From: Prevotellaceae bacterium
GTDB taxonomy: Bacteria > Bacteroidota > Bacteroidia > Bacteroidales > UBA932
NCBI GenBank assembly: GCA_031266015.1
Contig: JAISBU010000057.1
Span: forward strand, 1 to 37,994
Length of the DNA stretch: 37,994 bases
Reading direction: 5' to 3'
Shown: positions 31,270 to 37,994 of the stretch, piece after piece
How positions within the stretch are numbered: the stretch's first letter is position 1
How the letters are laid out: each line of letters opens with the position of its first letter
Position numbers and translations under genes: made by a program
Notes under the pieces: generated by a model
What the model was told of the DNA's origin: nothing
The model's input: only the letters and a program-made list of their open reading frames with translations
Database searches by the model: none

Positions 31270-31340
31270 CATTTTATCTTATTGTAGTAGCTAAAATGCC
31301 GATTCTTTAGGTTTACAAAGGTAGGGATTTTAATTGTAAA
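31270..31340 (-). promoter_or_regulatory. Second copy of the ilvC leader and promoter
   Basis: Matches 30771-30840 across ~71 bases, including the start codon, the leader string taaaatgcc and the -7 block (TACCTTTG on the minus strand at 31316-31323). It would drive the small lipoprotein. The following 31341-31555 region contains only a 32-codon ORF (31386-31484) with no recognisable family and no other feature I can name. Confidence 0.6.
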
Positions 31341-31555
31341 ATGAAGTTGATATAACTATTTGATATACAGATATTTAATGTGTTTATGATGTTATATTTA
31401 CGATCTGCATTAGAATCTGTAAGAGATTTTGATAGTTTACATGAAATTGTTAAGGCCGCTACTGAAAATTTTAGGGCATTTTAAGTAAAAATATCGTGAA
31501 AATGAGGGCGCCGCTCACGTTGAAAATGTATATCGGGATGAAGTTTTTTATATCC

Positions 31556-31583
31556 TATCTTTGGCGCAAATGCAGTATCTTTG
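31556..31583 (+). promoter_or_regulatory. Tandem -7 elements before udk
   Basis: TATCTTTG occurs twice, at 31556-31563 and 31576-31583, exactly 20 bp apart. Either could start transcription of udk and the exonuclease gene. The second lies 22 bases before the ATG. No -33 element at normal spacing is clear for either. Confidence 0.5.
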
Positions 31584-31604
31584 CTGCTAAACTAGGGAGT
31601 TTTT

Positions 31605-32240
31605 ATGATCAATAACATGCTTATCATCGGTATTGCCGGGGGAACAGGATCCGGAAAAAGTACGGTGGTAAAGAAAATAATGGAGCTGCAACCGGAAACA
31701 GATGTGGTAATTCTTCCGCAGGATTCCTACTATCGCGATAGCAGCCACCTGCCGTTAGGGGAGCGTCTGGAAATAAACTTTGACCATCCGGATTCGTTGG
31801 AGTTTGACTTGCTGGTGGAGCATGTCAGGAGGTTGAAAAAAGGAGAGAGCATTGAACAGCCGATGTACTCGTATTTGACCTGTACACGCTCCGTTGAAAC
31901 CATCCCTATAGCGCCTCGTCATGTTATTATAGTGGAAGGAATACTTATCTTTTATGATAAACGCCTGCGCAGCCTGATGGACATAAAAGTATTCGTGGAT
32001 GCCGATGCCGATGATAGATTGGGACGTGTAATAACGCGAGATATCGTAGAGCGTGGACGCTCGGTAAACAGGGTGCTGGAGCGCTACGAGAAAACCGTTA
32101 AACCTATGCACCTGCAGTTTGTAGAACCTACCAAACGTTATGCCGATATTATTATTCCTCAGGGCGGACACAACGATGTTGCTATTGGTATGCTGCAATC
32201 TGTAGTAGAAAAACACTGCAATGTTCAACGAAAAAAGTAG
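31605..32240 (+). CDS. udk: Uridine kinase
   Basis: Phosphorylates uridine and cytidine with ATP or GTP in pyrimidine salvage. 211 aa, the normal length. Walker A GGTGSGKS is at 11-18. QDSYYRDSSHLP and the NFDHPDSLEFDLL segment are uridine kinase signatures, followed by HVIIVEGILIFYD (Walker B region) and RVITRDIVERGRS (lid). The ATG at 31605 is chosen; an internal ATG at 31617 would also leave the P-loop intact. The exonuclease gene starts 20 bases after the stop, so the two are likely co-transcribed. Confidence 0.93.
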   Translation: MINNMLIIGIAGGTGSGKSTVVKKIMELQPETDVVILPQDSYYRDSSHLPLGERLEINFDHPDSLEFDLLVEHVRRLKKGESIEQPMYSYLTCTRSVETIPIAPRHVIIVEGILIFYDKRLRSLMDIKVFVDADADDRLGRVITRDIVERGRSVNRVLERYEKTVKPMHLQFVEPTKRYADIIIPQGGHNDVAIGMLQSVVEKHCNVQRKK

Positions 32241-32260
32241 GAACTTTTGACAATATAGCC

Positions 32261-32980
32261 ATGCTTGAAAATATTATTCTTGAAAATATTCTGTTCCTTG
32301 ATGTGGAAGCTGTTCCGCAATCGCCAAGCTATGATGATTTGCCGGAGGAGTTCAGGGAGCTGTGGGATAAAAAATCGACCGGCATACGTAAGCCGGAGCA
32401 GACGGCTGCAGAGATATATGAGCGAGCAGGAATTTACGCGGAGTTCGGTCGCATTATTTGCATATCGGCCGGCTACCTTACCAGGCAAGGTGATGGGCGA
32501 CGAGCGTTTCGGATAAAATCGTTTTGCAATGAGGATGAAAAATTGCTGCTGGAAGAATTTGGCGACGTGTTGCAACAATTTTATAAGACCAAGCGTAACG
32601 CCTATTTGTGCGCTCACAACGGTAAGGAGTTTGACTTTCCATACATTGCCCGGCGCATGCTGGTAAATGGCGTGAAGCTTCCGCAGGCGCTGAATATTCA
32701 CGGGCAAAAACCATGGGAAACAAGCTTTTTGGATACTATGGAGCTGTGGAAGTTTGGCGACTATAAAAATTTTACGTCTTTAAACCTGCTGGCTACCGTT
32801 TTTGGTATTCCCTCGCCAAAAGATGACATTGACGGCAGCATGGTGGCAATGGTTTACTACCAGGAAAAGAACCTGCCGCGTATTGTAGAGTACTGCGAAA
32901 AAGATGTGCTGACGGTGGCCAAACTATTCCTCAAGCTGCGTGCCGACGATAGCGAAATATCCGAGGTTGTACATGCGTAA
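32261..32980 (+). CDS. DEDDy-type 3'-5' exonuclease related to PolB proofreading domain
   Basis: 239 aa, RNase H-like fold. The exonuclease motifs are readable: LFLDVEAVP (Exo I, Asp-x-Glu), CAHNGKEFDFPYI (Exo II) and YCEKDVLTV (Exo III, Tyr-x3-Asp, the DEDDy form). The family is annotated as a predicted 3'-5' exonuclease related to the PolB proofreading domain. The substrate, DNA or RNA, is not known to me. Start is the ATG at 32261. It shares a transcript with udk and has no polymerase domain. Confidence 0.85.
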   Translation: MLENIILENILFLDVEAVPQSPSYDDLPEEFRELWDKKSTGIRKPEQTAAEIYERAGIYAEFGRIICISAGYLTRQGDGRRAFRIKSFCNEDEKLLLEEFGDVLQQFYKTKRNAYLCAHNGKEFDFPYIARRMLVNGVKLPQALNIHGQKPWETSFLDTMELWKFGDYKNFTSLNLLATVFGIPSPKDDIDGSMVAMVYYQEKNLPRIVEYCEKDVLTVAKLFLKLRADDSEISEVVHA

Positions 32981-33009
32981 CCTCTCTTCTGATTCCTGAA
33001 TGTAAAAAC

Positions 33010-33399
33010 TTACTGGTGAGAACGTTGGTGACTGCTCGTTGAGCAGGACATAAACCATATGAGCGCACCAACTGTCAACAGCCATAAGTATTCTTTGTCA
33101 AAAGATTTTAGCATTTGCGTGATGTGCACTTTTTGCAGAAAGAGCTCAATGCTTTGCTGCTGCTCGCTGAGCCATAAAAGCCCTCCGATAACAGCAACCG
33201 TAATACATGCGGCAATAGCTGCGGTTCCAAGCGCCGCCTTTATTGCCCACTTGCGTTCCTCAACCTGCTGTTTTTTCTGCGCGGCTAAATATATCCTGCG
33301 CATGGCTTCCTGCTCAAAGTTGCGGCTGGTGGTGGGTGGCGGCAGCAGGTCAAACAACTCTTTTAGCTTGTCGTTGCTGTTGTGTGATGGAGTATTCAT
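33010..33399 (-). CDS. Putative anti-sigma factor, membrane protein
   Basis: 129 aa. The N-terminal ~45 residues are cytoplasmic and charged, containing LFDLLPPPTTSRNFEQEAMRRI. A hydrophobic segment follows at ~48-76 (AIKAALGTAAIAACITVAVIGG) and a second at ~103-118. No zinc-finger HxxxCxxC is visible. No family is recognised by sequence, but its start overlaps the end of the ECF sigma gene by four bases, and such partners are usually anti-sigma factors. The assignment is by position and topology. Confidence 0.65.
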   Translation of the reverse strand: MNTPSHNSNDKLKELFDLLPPPTTSRNFEQEAMRRIYLAAQKKQQVEERKWAIKAALGTAAIAACITVAVIGGLLWLSEQQQSIELFLQKVHITQMLKSFDKEYLWLLTVGALIWFMSCSTSSHQRSHQ

Positions 33400-33929
33400 A
33401 TCAACTTTTCCATTAAATCCTGTAATTTCTTTCGGGCGCGGTGCAGCTTAACCTTCACGCTGCTCTCGCTAAAACCTGTAATAGCTGCTATTTCAGCTAC
33501 GGCATGGTGGTTCAGGTAGTGTAGCGCTACAATGCTGCGATCTTTTTCGTTGAGCTGCAACAGCGCCAGTTCTAATTTATTCAGCTGCTCCTCCTTGTCC
33601 CTCGCACTTTTTTCTGCGCTAAAATCATACGAAGCTACTTGCTCATTCAGCGCTACGGTTGATAACCGTTTCTTGCGCACGAATGATATGGCGGTGTTGT
33701 AGGTAATTTTGAACAGCCATGTTGCCAGCCGCGAGCCGCCTTTGAACTTGTGCAGGTTTTCAAACGCTTTTACAAATACGTCCTGCGCCAGCTCCTCCGC
33801 GTCCTGCGGCGAGCGTACTATACGTAGGGCAAGCCCGTACACCCTGTCCTTATGCAGGCGCACCAAATGGGCAAAAGCGCTTGTGTTGCCCTGCAAGGTT
33901 TGCTGTATGTATAGCAGCTCATTTTCCAT
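33396..33929 (-). CDS. ECF-type RNA polymerase sigma factor
   Basis: 177 aa. Region 2 contains DAEELAQDVFVKAFENLHKF and the -10 recognition stretch LATWLFKITYNTAISFVRKKR. Region 4 contains LNEKDRSIVALHYLNHHAVAEIAAITGFSESSVKVKLHRARKKL. There is no region 3, so it is an ECF sigma factor. The ATG at 33929 gives MENELLYIQQ. It is upstream of and coupled to the putative anti-sigma gene. A promoter with the same TGTAACC-N15-(C/T)GTC arrangement precedes both this gene and the divergent DUF6249 gene, pointing to autoregulation and a local target. Confidence 0.93.
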   Translation of the reverse strand: MENELLYIQQTLQGNTSAFAHLVRLHKDRVYGLALRIVRSPQDAEELAQDVFVKAFENLHKFKGGSRLATWLFKITYNTAISFVRKKRLSTVALNEQVASYDFSAEKSARDKEEQLNKLELALLQLNEKDRSIVALHYLNHHAVAEIAAITGFSESSVKVKLHRARKKLQDLMEKLI

Positions 33930-33941
33930 TTTCCCCTATTA

Positions 33942-33967
33942 GACACAAATTTAATGATTTGGTTACA
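33942..33967 (-). promoter_or_regulatory. Candidate autoregulatory ECF promoter
   Basis: On the minus strand, TGTAACC (33967-33961), 15 bases, then TGTC (33945-33942), 12 bases before the sigma factor ATG. It matches the plus-strand motif at 34077-34102 in -35 box and spacing, and in 3 of 4 bases of the -10 box. A housekeeping-like TAAATTTG overlaps at 33946-33953, so both types of control are possible. Confidence 0.55.
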
Positions 33968-34076
33968 TAATTTATAGAACTATATAGCTAATAATTTGAT
34001 TTACAAATGATTAACTTGCAAGTAAAAAGTGCTGAATGTTGAATAATTCAATCAATTTGAAATAAACAAAGATTTT

Positions 34077-34102
34077 TGTAACCTTTTGTTGAAAGGCACG
34101 TC
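34077..34102 (+). promoter_or_regulatory. Candidate ECF promoter for the DUF6249 gene
   Basis: TGTAACC (34077-34083), 15 bases, CGTC (34099-34102), 44 bases before the ATG at 34147. An AAC-containing -35 and a CGTC-type -10 are the usual form of ECF promoters. No TAnnTTTG element is nearby. The rest of 33968-34076 is AT-rich with nothing recognisable. Confidence 0.58.
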
Positions 34103-34146
34103 AAAGGGACAAGAAACAAGGTATAAACACTTAAACTTAATTAACT

Positions 34147-34566
34147 ATGTTACAAGATGTTATCAATGACACTCTGGTAGAGGCTGCCAGCTCGACTTTG
34201 CAATTTGTTGCCGAACCCTTAGATTTAGCGAAAATTCTGAAGAAGGTGGTGCTGCCCATTTGCATTATTGCCATAGTTTTTAGCAGCATATTTGGAGTGC
34301 TGTTTTTTTACTTACGCAGCTGGCACAGGCAGCGTATGCTTATGATTGAGAAAGGGTTGATTGATGTGAAGAAGGCTTCCGAACCCAATCCCAAAAGAAA
34401 TATGATGATAGCTATTATGGTGCTGGGTGCAGTAGCTGGCTGGGTTGTGGGCGATTTGGCCGGACACATGCTGCCTCCTCCTTTTGGCGCTGTTGGATTT
34501 GCGGCCATTGGCTACATGGTGTACTACTGCATTTTTGTGCATAAAAAGGATAAAAAACAGGAGTAG
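34147..34566 (+). CDS. DUF6249 membrane protein
   Basis: 139 aa. Three hydrophobic segments are seen: ~33-54 (VVLPICIIAIVFSSIFGVLF), ~87-106 and ~110-130. Between the first and second is a conserved basic stretch RSWHRQRMLMIEKGL typical of small Bacteroidota DUF6249 proteins. Function is unknown. Such proteins are often found next to ECF sigma factor genes, as here, and the shared promoter motif suggests it is a direct target of the adjacent sigma factor. The ATG at 34147 fits; an imperfect terminator follows. Confidence 0.78.
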   Translation: MLQDVINDTLVEAASSTLQFVAEPLDLAKILKKVVLPICIIAIVFSSIFGVLFFYLRSWHRQRMLMIEKGLIDVKKASEPNPKRNMMIAIMVLGAVAGWVVGDLAGHMLPPPFGAVGFAAIGYMVYYCIFVHKKDKKQE

Positions 34567-34592
34567 CCGCCCCTTCTAATATTTGCAACTTG

Positions 34593-34633
34593 AGCATGCA
34601 TGCGCTAACTTTGTGCTTGCATGCTTTGTTTTT
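34593..34633 (+). terminator. Terminator after the DUF6249 gene
   Basis: AGCATGCA (34593-34600) and TGCATGCT (34618-34625) pair, with a partly paired inner region, followed by TTGTTTTT. It is an imperfect but plausible rho-independent terminator, 26 bases after the stop. Confidence 0.6.
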
Positions 34634-34666
34634 GGATAGCTGGTAAGTAAGCATGTGGCGTTAGAA

Positions 34667-36283
34667 ATGCAAAAAAGAAAAATAGCCGTCTGCCTATGCA
34701 TTGTATGGATGGTTTTGTCATCTTGCAGCTCCGCTTTGCCCGATTTGCCGAATGTATTTCGCTACAACGAAAGCAAGGGTATTCCTACGCTCGACCCAGC
34801 CTTTGCCCGCACGCAGGCCATTATCAACCCCTGTCTGCAGCTGTACAACGGGCTGCTGCAGCTGGATAATGAGCTCCATGTTTTGCCCTGCATTGCCCAT
34901 AAGTACGCCGTATCGCCCGATGGATTGCAGTACACCTTTTCGTTGCGCAGGGATGTTTTTTTTCACGATAGCCCCGCATTTCCAAAGGGAGAGGGCAGGC
35001 GGGTGGCGGCGTCCGATTTTGTGTACTCCTTCTACCGGTTAAAAAGTCCCAGCCTGGCCTCTCCGGGCAGCTGGACGCTGGTCCATATGGACACCTGCTA
35101 TGCCGTAAATGACAGCGTTTTAGCGGTGAAGCTAAGGCGGGCATCTCCCGTGTTTTTGGGTACGCTGGCTATGCCGTATTGCTTTGTAGTACCGCATGAA
35201 GCGGTGGAGTACTATGGCGCAGAATTTAGTAAACATCCGGTGGGTACAGGCCCGTTCTACTTAAAGGCCTGGCGAGAGGGCGAGAAGCTGGTTTTGCGCA
35301 GAAACAGGCGCTACTTTGAGCAGGACAGCTCCGGTGCGCGTTTGCCGTATTTAGAGGCCGTAACCACTACGTTTGTGCCGGATAAGCAGAGTGAATTTTT
35401 GGAATTTGCCAAAGGAAAAATCGACTACCTGTCGGGCGTTCATGCCGCCTCTCGTGATGAGCTGCTTACCCGCTCAGGCACGTTGAATCCCAAGTATGCC
35501 GGTAAGGTGCAAATGCTGCAGGGGCCATATCTCAACACAGAATACGTTGGGTTTTTGCTCAACAACTCCGAGTTTGCCAATAAGGCGTTGCAAAATGCAG
35601 ATGTGCGCCGTGCCATAGCCTACGGCATTGATAAGGGCAAAATGGTAAAGTTTCTTCGGAGCAACCTGGCCACACCTGCCGCTAATGGCTTTGTGCCGCA
35701 AGGATTGCCCTCATTTTCTTCTGCGGTAAAAGGCTTTGAGTACAACCCCAAGAAAGCCGGACAGCTTTTGGCAAAAGCCGGATATCCACAGGGACAAAAC
35801 CTGCCGGAGCTGGTATTTTCTACCACAGATGACTACTTGGATATTTGTGAGTTTATACAACATGAGCTAGCTGCTTTAGGAATAAAAATCCGTATAAATG
35901 CGCTATCCGGCGCTGCATACCGGCAGCAGGTGGGAGAGGGAAAGCTGAGCATGTTTCGCGCTTCGTGGATTGCAGATTACCCCGATGCCGAAAGTTACCT
36001 CTCGTTGCTGTATAGCAAGAATGCGCCTCCCGCAGGTCCTAACTATACGCACTTTTGCAATCACGAGTACGATAAAAAGTACATGCAATCTCTCGCAGAA
36101 ACATCTCTCGAATCAAGATACAAGTTGTATCAATCCCTTGATAGCCTCATTGTAGATAACGTACCGGTGCTGCCGCTATTCTACGATAAGGCAGCGCGCT
36201 TTGTCCGTATCGGAGTGCTTGGTATGGAACCTAACCCTATGAATATGCTGGTGCTGAAGCAGGTACGCAAAGTAAACAATTAA
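34667..36283 (+). CDS. Peptide-binding ABC transporter lipoprotein (SBP family 5)
   Basis: 538 aa. Signal peptide with lipobox Cys20 (LSSC). The mature protein has the family 5 pattern: FRYNESKGIPTLDPAFARTQ, LYNGLLQLD, YTFSLRRDVFFHDSPAF, VAASDFVYSFYRL, VGTGPFYLKAW and VRRAIAYGIDKGKMV. It is related to DppA/OppA, so it probably binds oligopeptides or similar ligands for import. No permease or ATPase genes lie next to it. ATG 34667 is preferred to an in-frame GTG at 34655 because it begins a normal basic N-region (MQKRK). The Fic gene starts 13 bases downstream but differs sharply in base composition. Confidence 0.88.
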   Translation: MQKRKIAVCLCIVWMVLSSCSSALPDLPNVFRYNESKGIPTLDPAFARTQAIINPCLQLYNGLLQLDNELHVLPCIAHKYAVSPDGLQYTFSLRRDVFFHDSPAFPKGEGRRVAASDFVYSFYRLKSPSLASPGSWTLVHMDTCYAVNDSVLAVKLRRASPVFLGTLAMPYCFVVPHEAVEYYGAEFSKHPVGTGPFYLKAWREGEKLVLRRNRRYFEQDSSGARLPYLEAVTTTFVPDKQSEFLEFAKGKIDYLSGVHAASRDELLTRSGTLNPKYAGKVQMLQGPYLNTEYVGFLLNNSEFANKALQNADVRRAIAYGIDKGKMVKFLRSNLATPAANGFVPQGLPSFSSAVKGFEYNPKKAGQLLAKAGYPQGQNLPELVFSTTDDYLDICEFIQHELAALGIKIRINALSGAAYRQQVGEGKLSMFRASWIADYPDAESYLSLLYSKNAPPAGPNYTHFCNHEYDKKYMQSLAETSLESRYKLYQSLDSLIVDNVPVLPLFYDKAARFVRIGVLGMEPNPMNMLVLKQVRKVNN

Positions 36284-36296
36284 CCACTAACTACTT

Positions 36297-37472
36297 ATGT
36301 TACAGTATTTTGAAGAATACATAAAGCAAAGCGAACCCGATAAAAAAGAAAAGGGAATTATCTGGCAAACGGCTATCGGCTTACAGCAGGTTGATGGGCT
36401 TAAACCTTCTGCGTATTTGATTGAAACGGCAAAGCAGAATATTGAGGGCGATATTACCTTTGACGAAGTGAAAAGCCGTATTGACAGCTACTATGAAACG
36501 CTGTCTGCCCGACAGGATAGCACCGACAGCGACAGGACGGAAGAAGCCGATAAAGTTTCCGCAAGAATTGCTGAAGTACTGTCGGAAAAAACTTTTTCAT
36601 TCACGCCAACCGAATACATAAATATTCACAGGCGGCTTTTCAGCGAAATTTACAAGTTCGCCGGAAAAATCCGCGACTACAATATCACAAAATCCGAGTG
36701 GGCGCTGAACGGCGAAACGGTACTTTACGCCGGCGCCGACAACCTACGCGCTACCCTGGAATATGATTTTGAGCAGGAAAAGATGTTCAACTACAAAGGA
36801 TTAAGCAAGCAGCAAATTATTGAACACATAGCCCACTTTGTCGCATATTTGTGGCAAATTCATATTTTTGGAGAGGGGAACACAAGAACAACGGCAGTTT
36901 TTTTAATAAAATATCTTCGCAAGCTCGGCTTTAAGAATATAAGCAATGATTTGTTTGCCGAACATTCGTGGTATTTCCGAAATTCCCTTGTAAGAGCAAA
37001 TTACGAGGATTTGTCGCGAGACATTCATAAAACCGACAAATATCTTATTCGATTTCTTTCAAATTTACTTCTGAAAGAAAATAACGTGCTGAAAAACAGA
37101 GAATTGCATATTAATTTTGTCGCGCCTGAAAATGCAGGCATAAATGTCACCGATGTCACCGATAATGTCACCGATGTTACTGATAATGTCACCGATGAAA
37201 AGTTCCTTGTAATCGGAAAAAAGTTCCTTGTAAATAATGAAAAGTTCCCTGTAAATAATAAAAAGTTCCCTGTAATTGGATTAGAAATATTGAGCCTTAT
37301 AGAAAAGAATCCGAATATTACAATTATAGAATTATCAAAACAGCTAAATATATCAGATAGAGCGGTAAAAAATAACCTGAATAAATTCAAAAATGCAGGT
37401 ATTATTTCTCGCGTTGGCTCTGACAAAACAGGAAGCTGGAAAATCTTAAAAAAAGGAGGAGACGATGAATAA
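36297..37472 (+). CDS. Fic-domain AMP-transferase-like protein with N-terminal inhibitor-like helix and C-terminal wHTH
   Basis: 391 aa. The Fic core (~104-205) carries HIFGEGNTRTTA (189-200), a variant of HPFx[D/E]GNGRxxR keeping the catalytic His and the EGN-x-R pocket, with Thr for the second Gly. Residues ~40-67 resemble a VbhA-like antitoxin helix, with KQNIEG at 46-51: the inhibitory Glu-Gly is present, but the usual Ser/Thr four positions before the Glu is Lys. Residues 283-328 are a repeat linker. Residues ~331-385 form a winged helix (ELSKQLNISDRAVKNNLNKF) that may bind DNA. It probably transfers AMP to a target protein, with self-inhibition. The last 8 bases overlap rhuM. Confidence 0.88.
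   Translation: MLQYFEEYIKQSEPDKKEKGIIWQTAIGLQQVDGLKPSAYLIETAKQNIEGDITFDEVKSRIDSYYETLSARQDSTDSDRTEEADKVSARIAEVLSEKTFSFTPTEYINIHRRLFSEIYKFAGKIRDYNITKSEWALNGETVLYAGADNLRATLEYDFEQEKMFNYKGLSKQQIIEHIAHFVAYLWQIHIFGEGNTRTTAVFLIKYLRKLGFKNISNDLFAEHSWYFRNSLVRANYEDLSRDIHKTDKYLIRFLSNLLLKENNVLKNRELHINFVAPENAGINVTDVTDNVTDVTDNVTDEKFLVIGKKFLVNNEKFPVNNKKFPVIGLEILSLIEKNPNITIIELSKQLNISDRAVKNNLNKFKNAGIISRVGSDKTGSWKILKKGGDDE
37143..37280 (+). repeat. In-frame 21-bp tandem repeats in the Fic linker
   Basis: Part 1 (37143-37195) encodes two degenerate VTDVTDN units and a third partial unit. Part 2 (37198-37280) has four 21-bp units beginning AAAAGTTCC, encoding KKFLVNNE-like heptads. All periods are multiples of three, so gain or loss of units would change linker length without breaking the frame. 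Confidence 0.8.
37452..37460 (+). promoter_or_regulatory. Strong Shine-Dalgarno site of rhuM
   Basis: AAAGGAGGA inside the end of the Fic gene lies 4 bases before the rhuM ATG at 37465. Such a strong site is unusual among genes in this window, most of which have none. Confidence 0.7.
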
Positions 37473-37994
37473 AGAGCTTCAATTTTTGATTTACAACACG
37501 CCACAGGAAAATGTAAAAGTTGATGTGGTGGTAAAAGACGAAACGATTTGGCTGACGCAAAAAGCGATGGCGGCGCTGTTTGGCGTACAAGTTCCTGCAA
37601 TCAGCAAACACTTGAAAAATATTTTTGCGGAGGGCGAACTTGACGAAAAAGTGGTTGTTTCCATTTTGGAAATAACCACTCAACACGGTGCTATTGAGGG
37701 AAAAACACAAAGTGTGGAAACACAGTTTTACAATCTCGATACAATTATTTCCGTCGGTTACCGCGTAAATTCTTCAAAAGCAACGGCATTCAGGATTTGG
37801 GCAACACAAACGCTTAAGGAATTTATTATCAAAGGATTTGTGCTTGACGATGAGCGGCTGAAGCAGGGAAAAACGGCTTTCGGGAAAGATTACTTCCGCG
37901 AGCTGCTTGAGCGGGTGCGCTCCATTCGGGCAAGCGAACGCCGTATATGGCAGCAGATTACCGATATTTTTGCCGAATGTAGCATCGACTATAC
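37465..37994 (+). CDS. RhuM-family protein (partial, runs off the window)
   Basis: At least 176 aa, no stop before the edge. It starts MNKELQFLIYNTPQ and has the RhuM signature: ETIWLTQKAMAALFGVQVPA (helix-turn-helix-like), HLKNIFAEGELDE, FYNLDTIISVGYRVNS, FRIWATQTLKEFIIKGF and ELLERVRSIRASERRIWQQI. RhuM was named from Salmonella pathogenicity islands; its molecular role is unclear, and it often occurs with or fused to Fic/Doc domains. The 8-base overlap with the Fic gene and the strong ribosome site indicate coupled expression. The missing C-terminus decides whether it carries its own Fic domain. Confidence 0.85.
   Translation, partial: MNKELQFLIYNTPQENVKVDVVVKDETIWLTQKAMAALFGVQVPAISKHLKNIFAEGELDEKVVVSILEITTQHGAIEGKTQSVETQFYNLDTIISVGYRVNSSKATAFRIWATQTLKEFIIKGFVLDDERLKQGKTAFGKDYFRELLERVRSIRASERRIWQQITDIFAECSIDY

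Noticed and set aside
31386..31484. 32-codon plus-strand ORF (MMLYLRSALESVRDFDSLHE...)
   Set aside because: Codon use looks gene-like, but it has no family match I recognise and no promoter; it may be a fragment, not enough to call.
37143..37280. Regular repeats that could suggest a CRISPR array
   Set aside because: The units are contiguous 21-bp coding repeats without spacers, in frame within the Fic gene.

Overview
The window reads as a chromosomal segment of a Bacteroidota bacterium, most likely Bacteroidales or a relative. The evidence is a fused lpxC-fabZ gene, promoters of the TAnnTTTG (-7) type, near absence of Shine-Dalgarno sequences, a protein with the gliding-motility-type C-terminal domain used as a type IX secretion signal, a BtuB-BtuG vitamin B12 uptake pair, an HU-CCDC81/SPOR envelope protein and a DUF2795 mini-protein. 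There are no rRNA or tRNA genes and no CRISPR array. About 34 genes or gene remnants are supported.

Layout. 1-5.1 kb: an AddA-type helicase-nuclease (minus), divergent from a shortened methyltransferase-family protein, a PduO-type cobalamin adenosyltransferase and a DUF2795 protein, closed by a bidirectional terminator. 5.1-7.1 kb: lgt and an OmpA-family lipoprotein (minus). 7.1-10.4 kb: a cobalamin riboswitch followed by btuB and btuG. 10.5-11.8 kb: fabI with its terminator, then remnants of a DUF4160-DUF2442 gene pair. 11.8-16.4 kb: nadD, transketolase and a type IX-secreted protein (minus). 16.5-21.4 kb: a lipid A cluster (HD phosphohydrolase, lpxD, lpxC-fabZ, lpxA) ending in a strong terminator. 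21.7-27.3 kb (minus): a BtuF-like lipoprotein, a zinc-ribbon coiled-coil protein with Nif3, a MerR regulator and two tandem M23 peptidases. 27.4-29.7 kb: a SPOR-domain membrane protein and a YgjP-type metallopeptidase. 29.7-31.3 kb (minus): ilvC and a small lipoprotein behind a second copy of the ilvC leader. 31.5-33.0 kb: udk and a DEDDy exonuclease. 33.0-34.6 kb: an ECF sigma/anti-sigma pair divergent from a DUF6249 membrane protein, each preceded by the same ECF-like promoter motif. 34.7-36.3 kb: an orphan peptide-binding lipoprotein. 36.3 kb to the end: an AT-rich Fic-RhuM pair that looks acquired, with rhuM running off the window.

How genes work together. The riboswitch, BtuB, BtuG, the BtuF-like protein and the adenosyltransferase point to B12 scavenging and activation. 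FabI, the FabZ domain, LpxA, LpxC and LpxD connect fatty acid synthesis to lipid A. Lgt, the OmpA lipoprotein, the M23 peptidases and the SPOR protein serve the envelope.

The most unusual features are: interspersed composite repeats between genes, several abutting start codons; a duplicated ilvC leader placed before a lipoprotein whose second codon is a stop; paired ECF promoter motifs; a methyltransferase-family protein that has lost its catalytic core; and a 21-bp minisatellite in the linker of the Fic protein.
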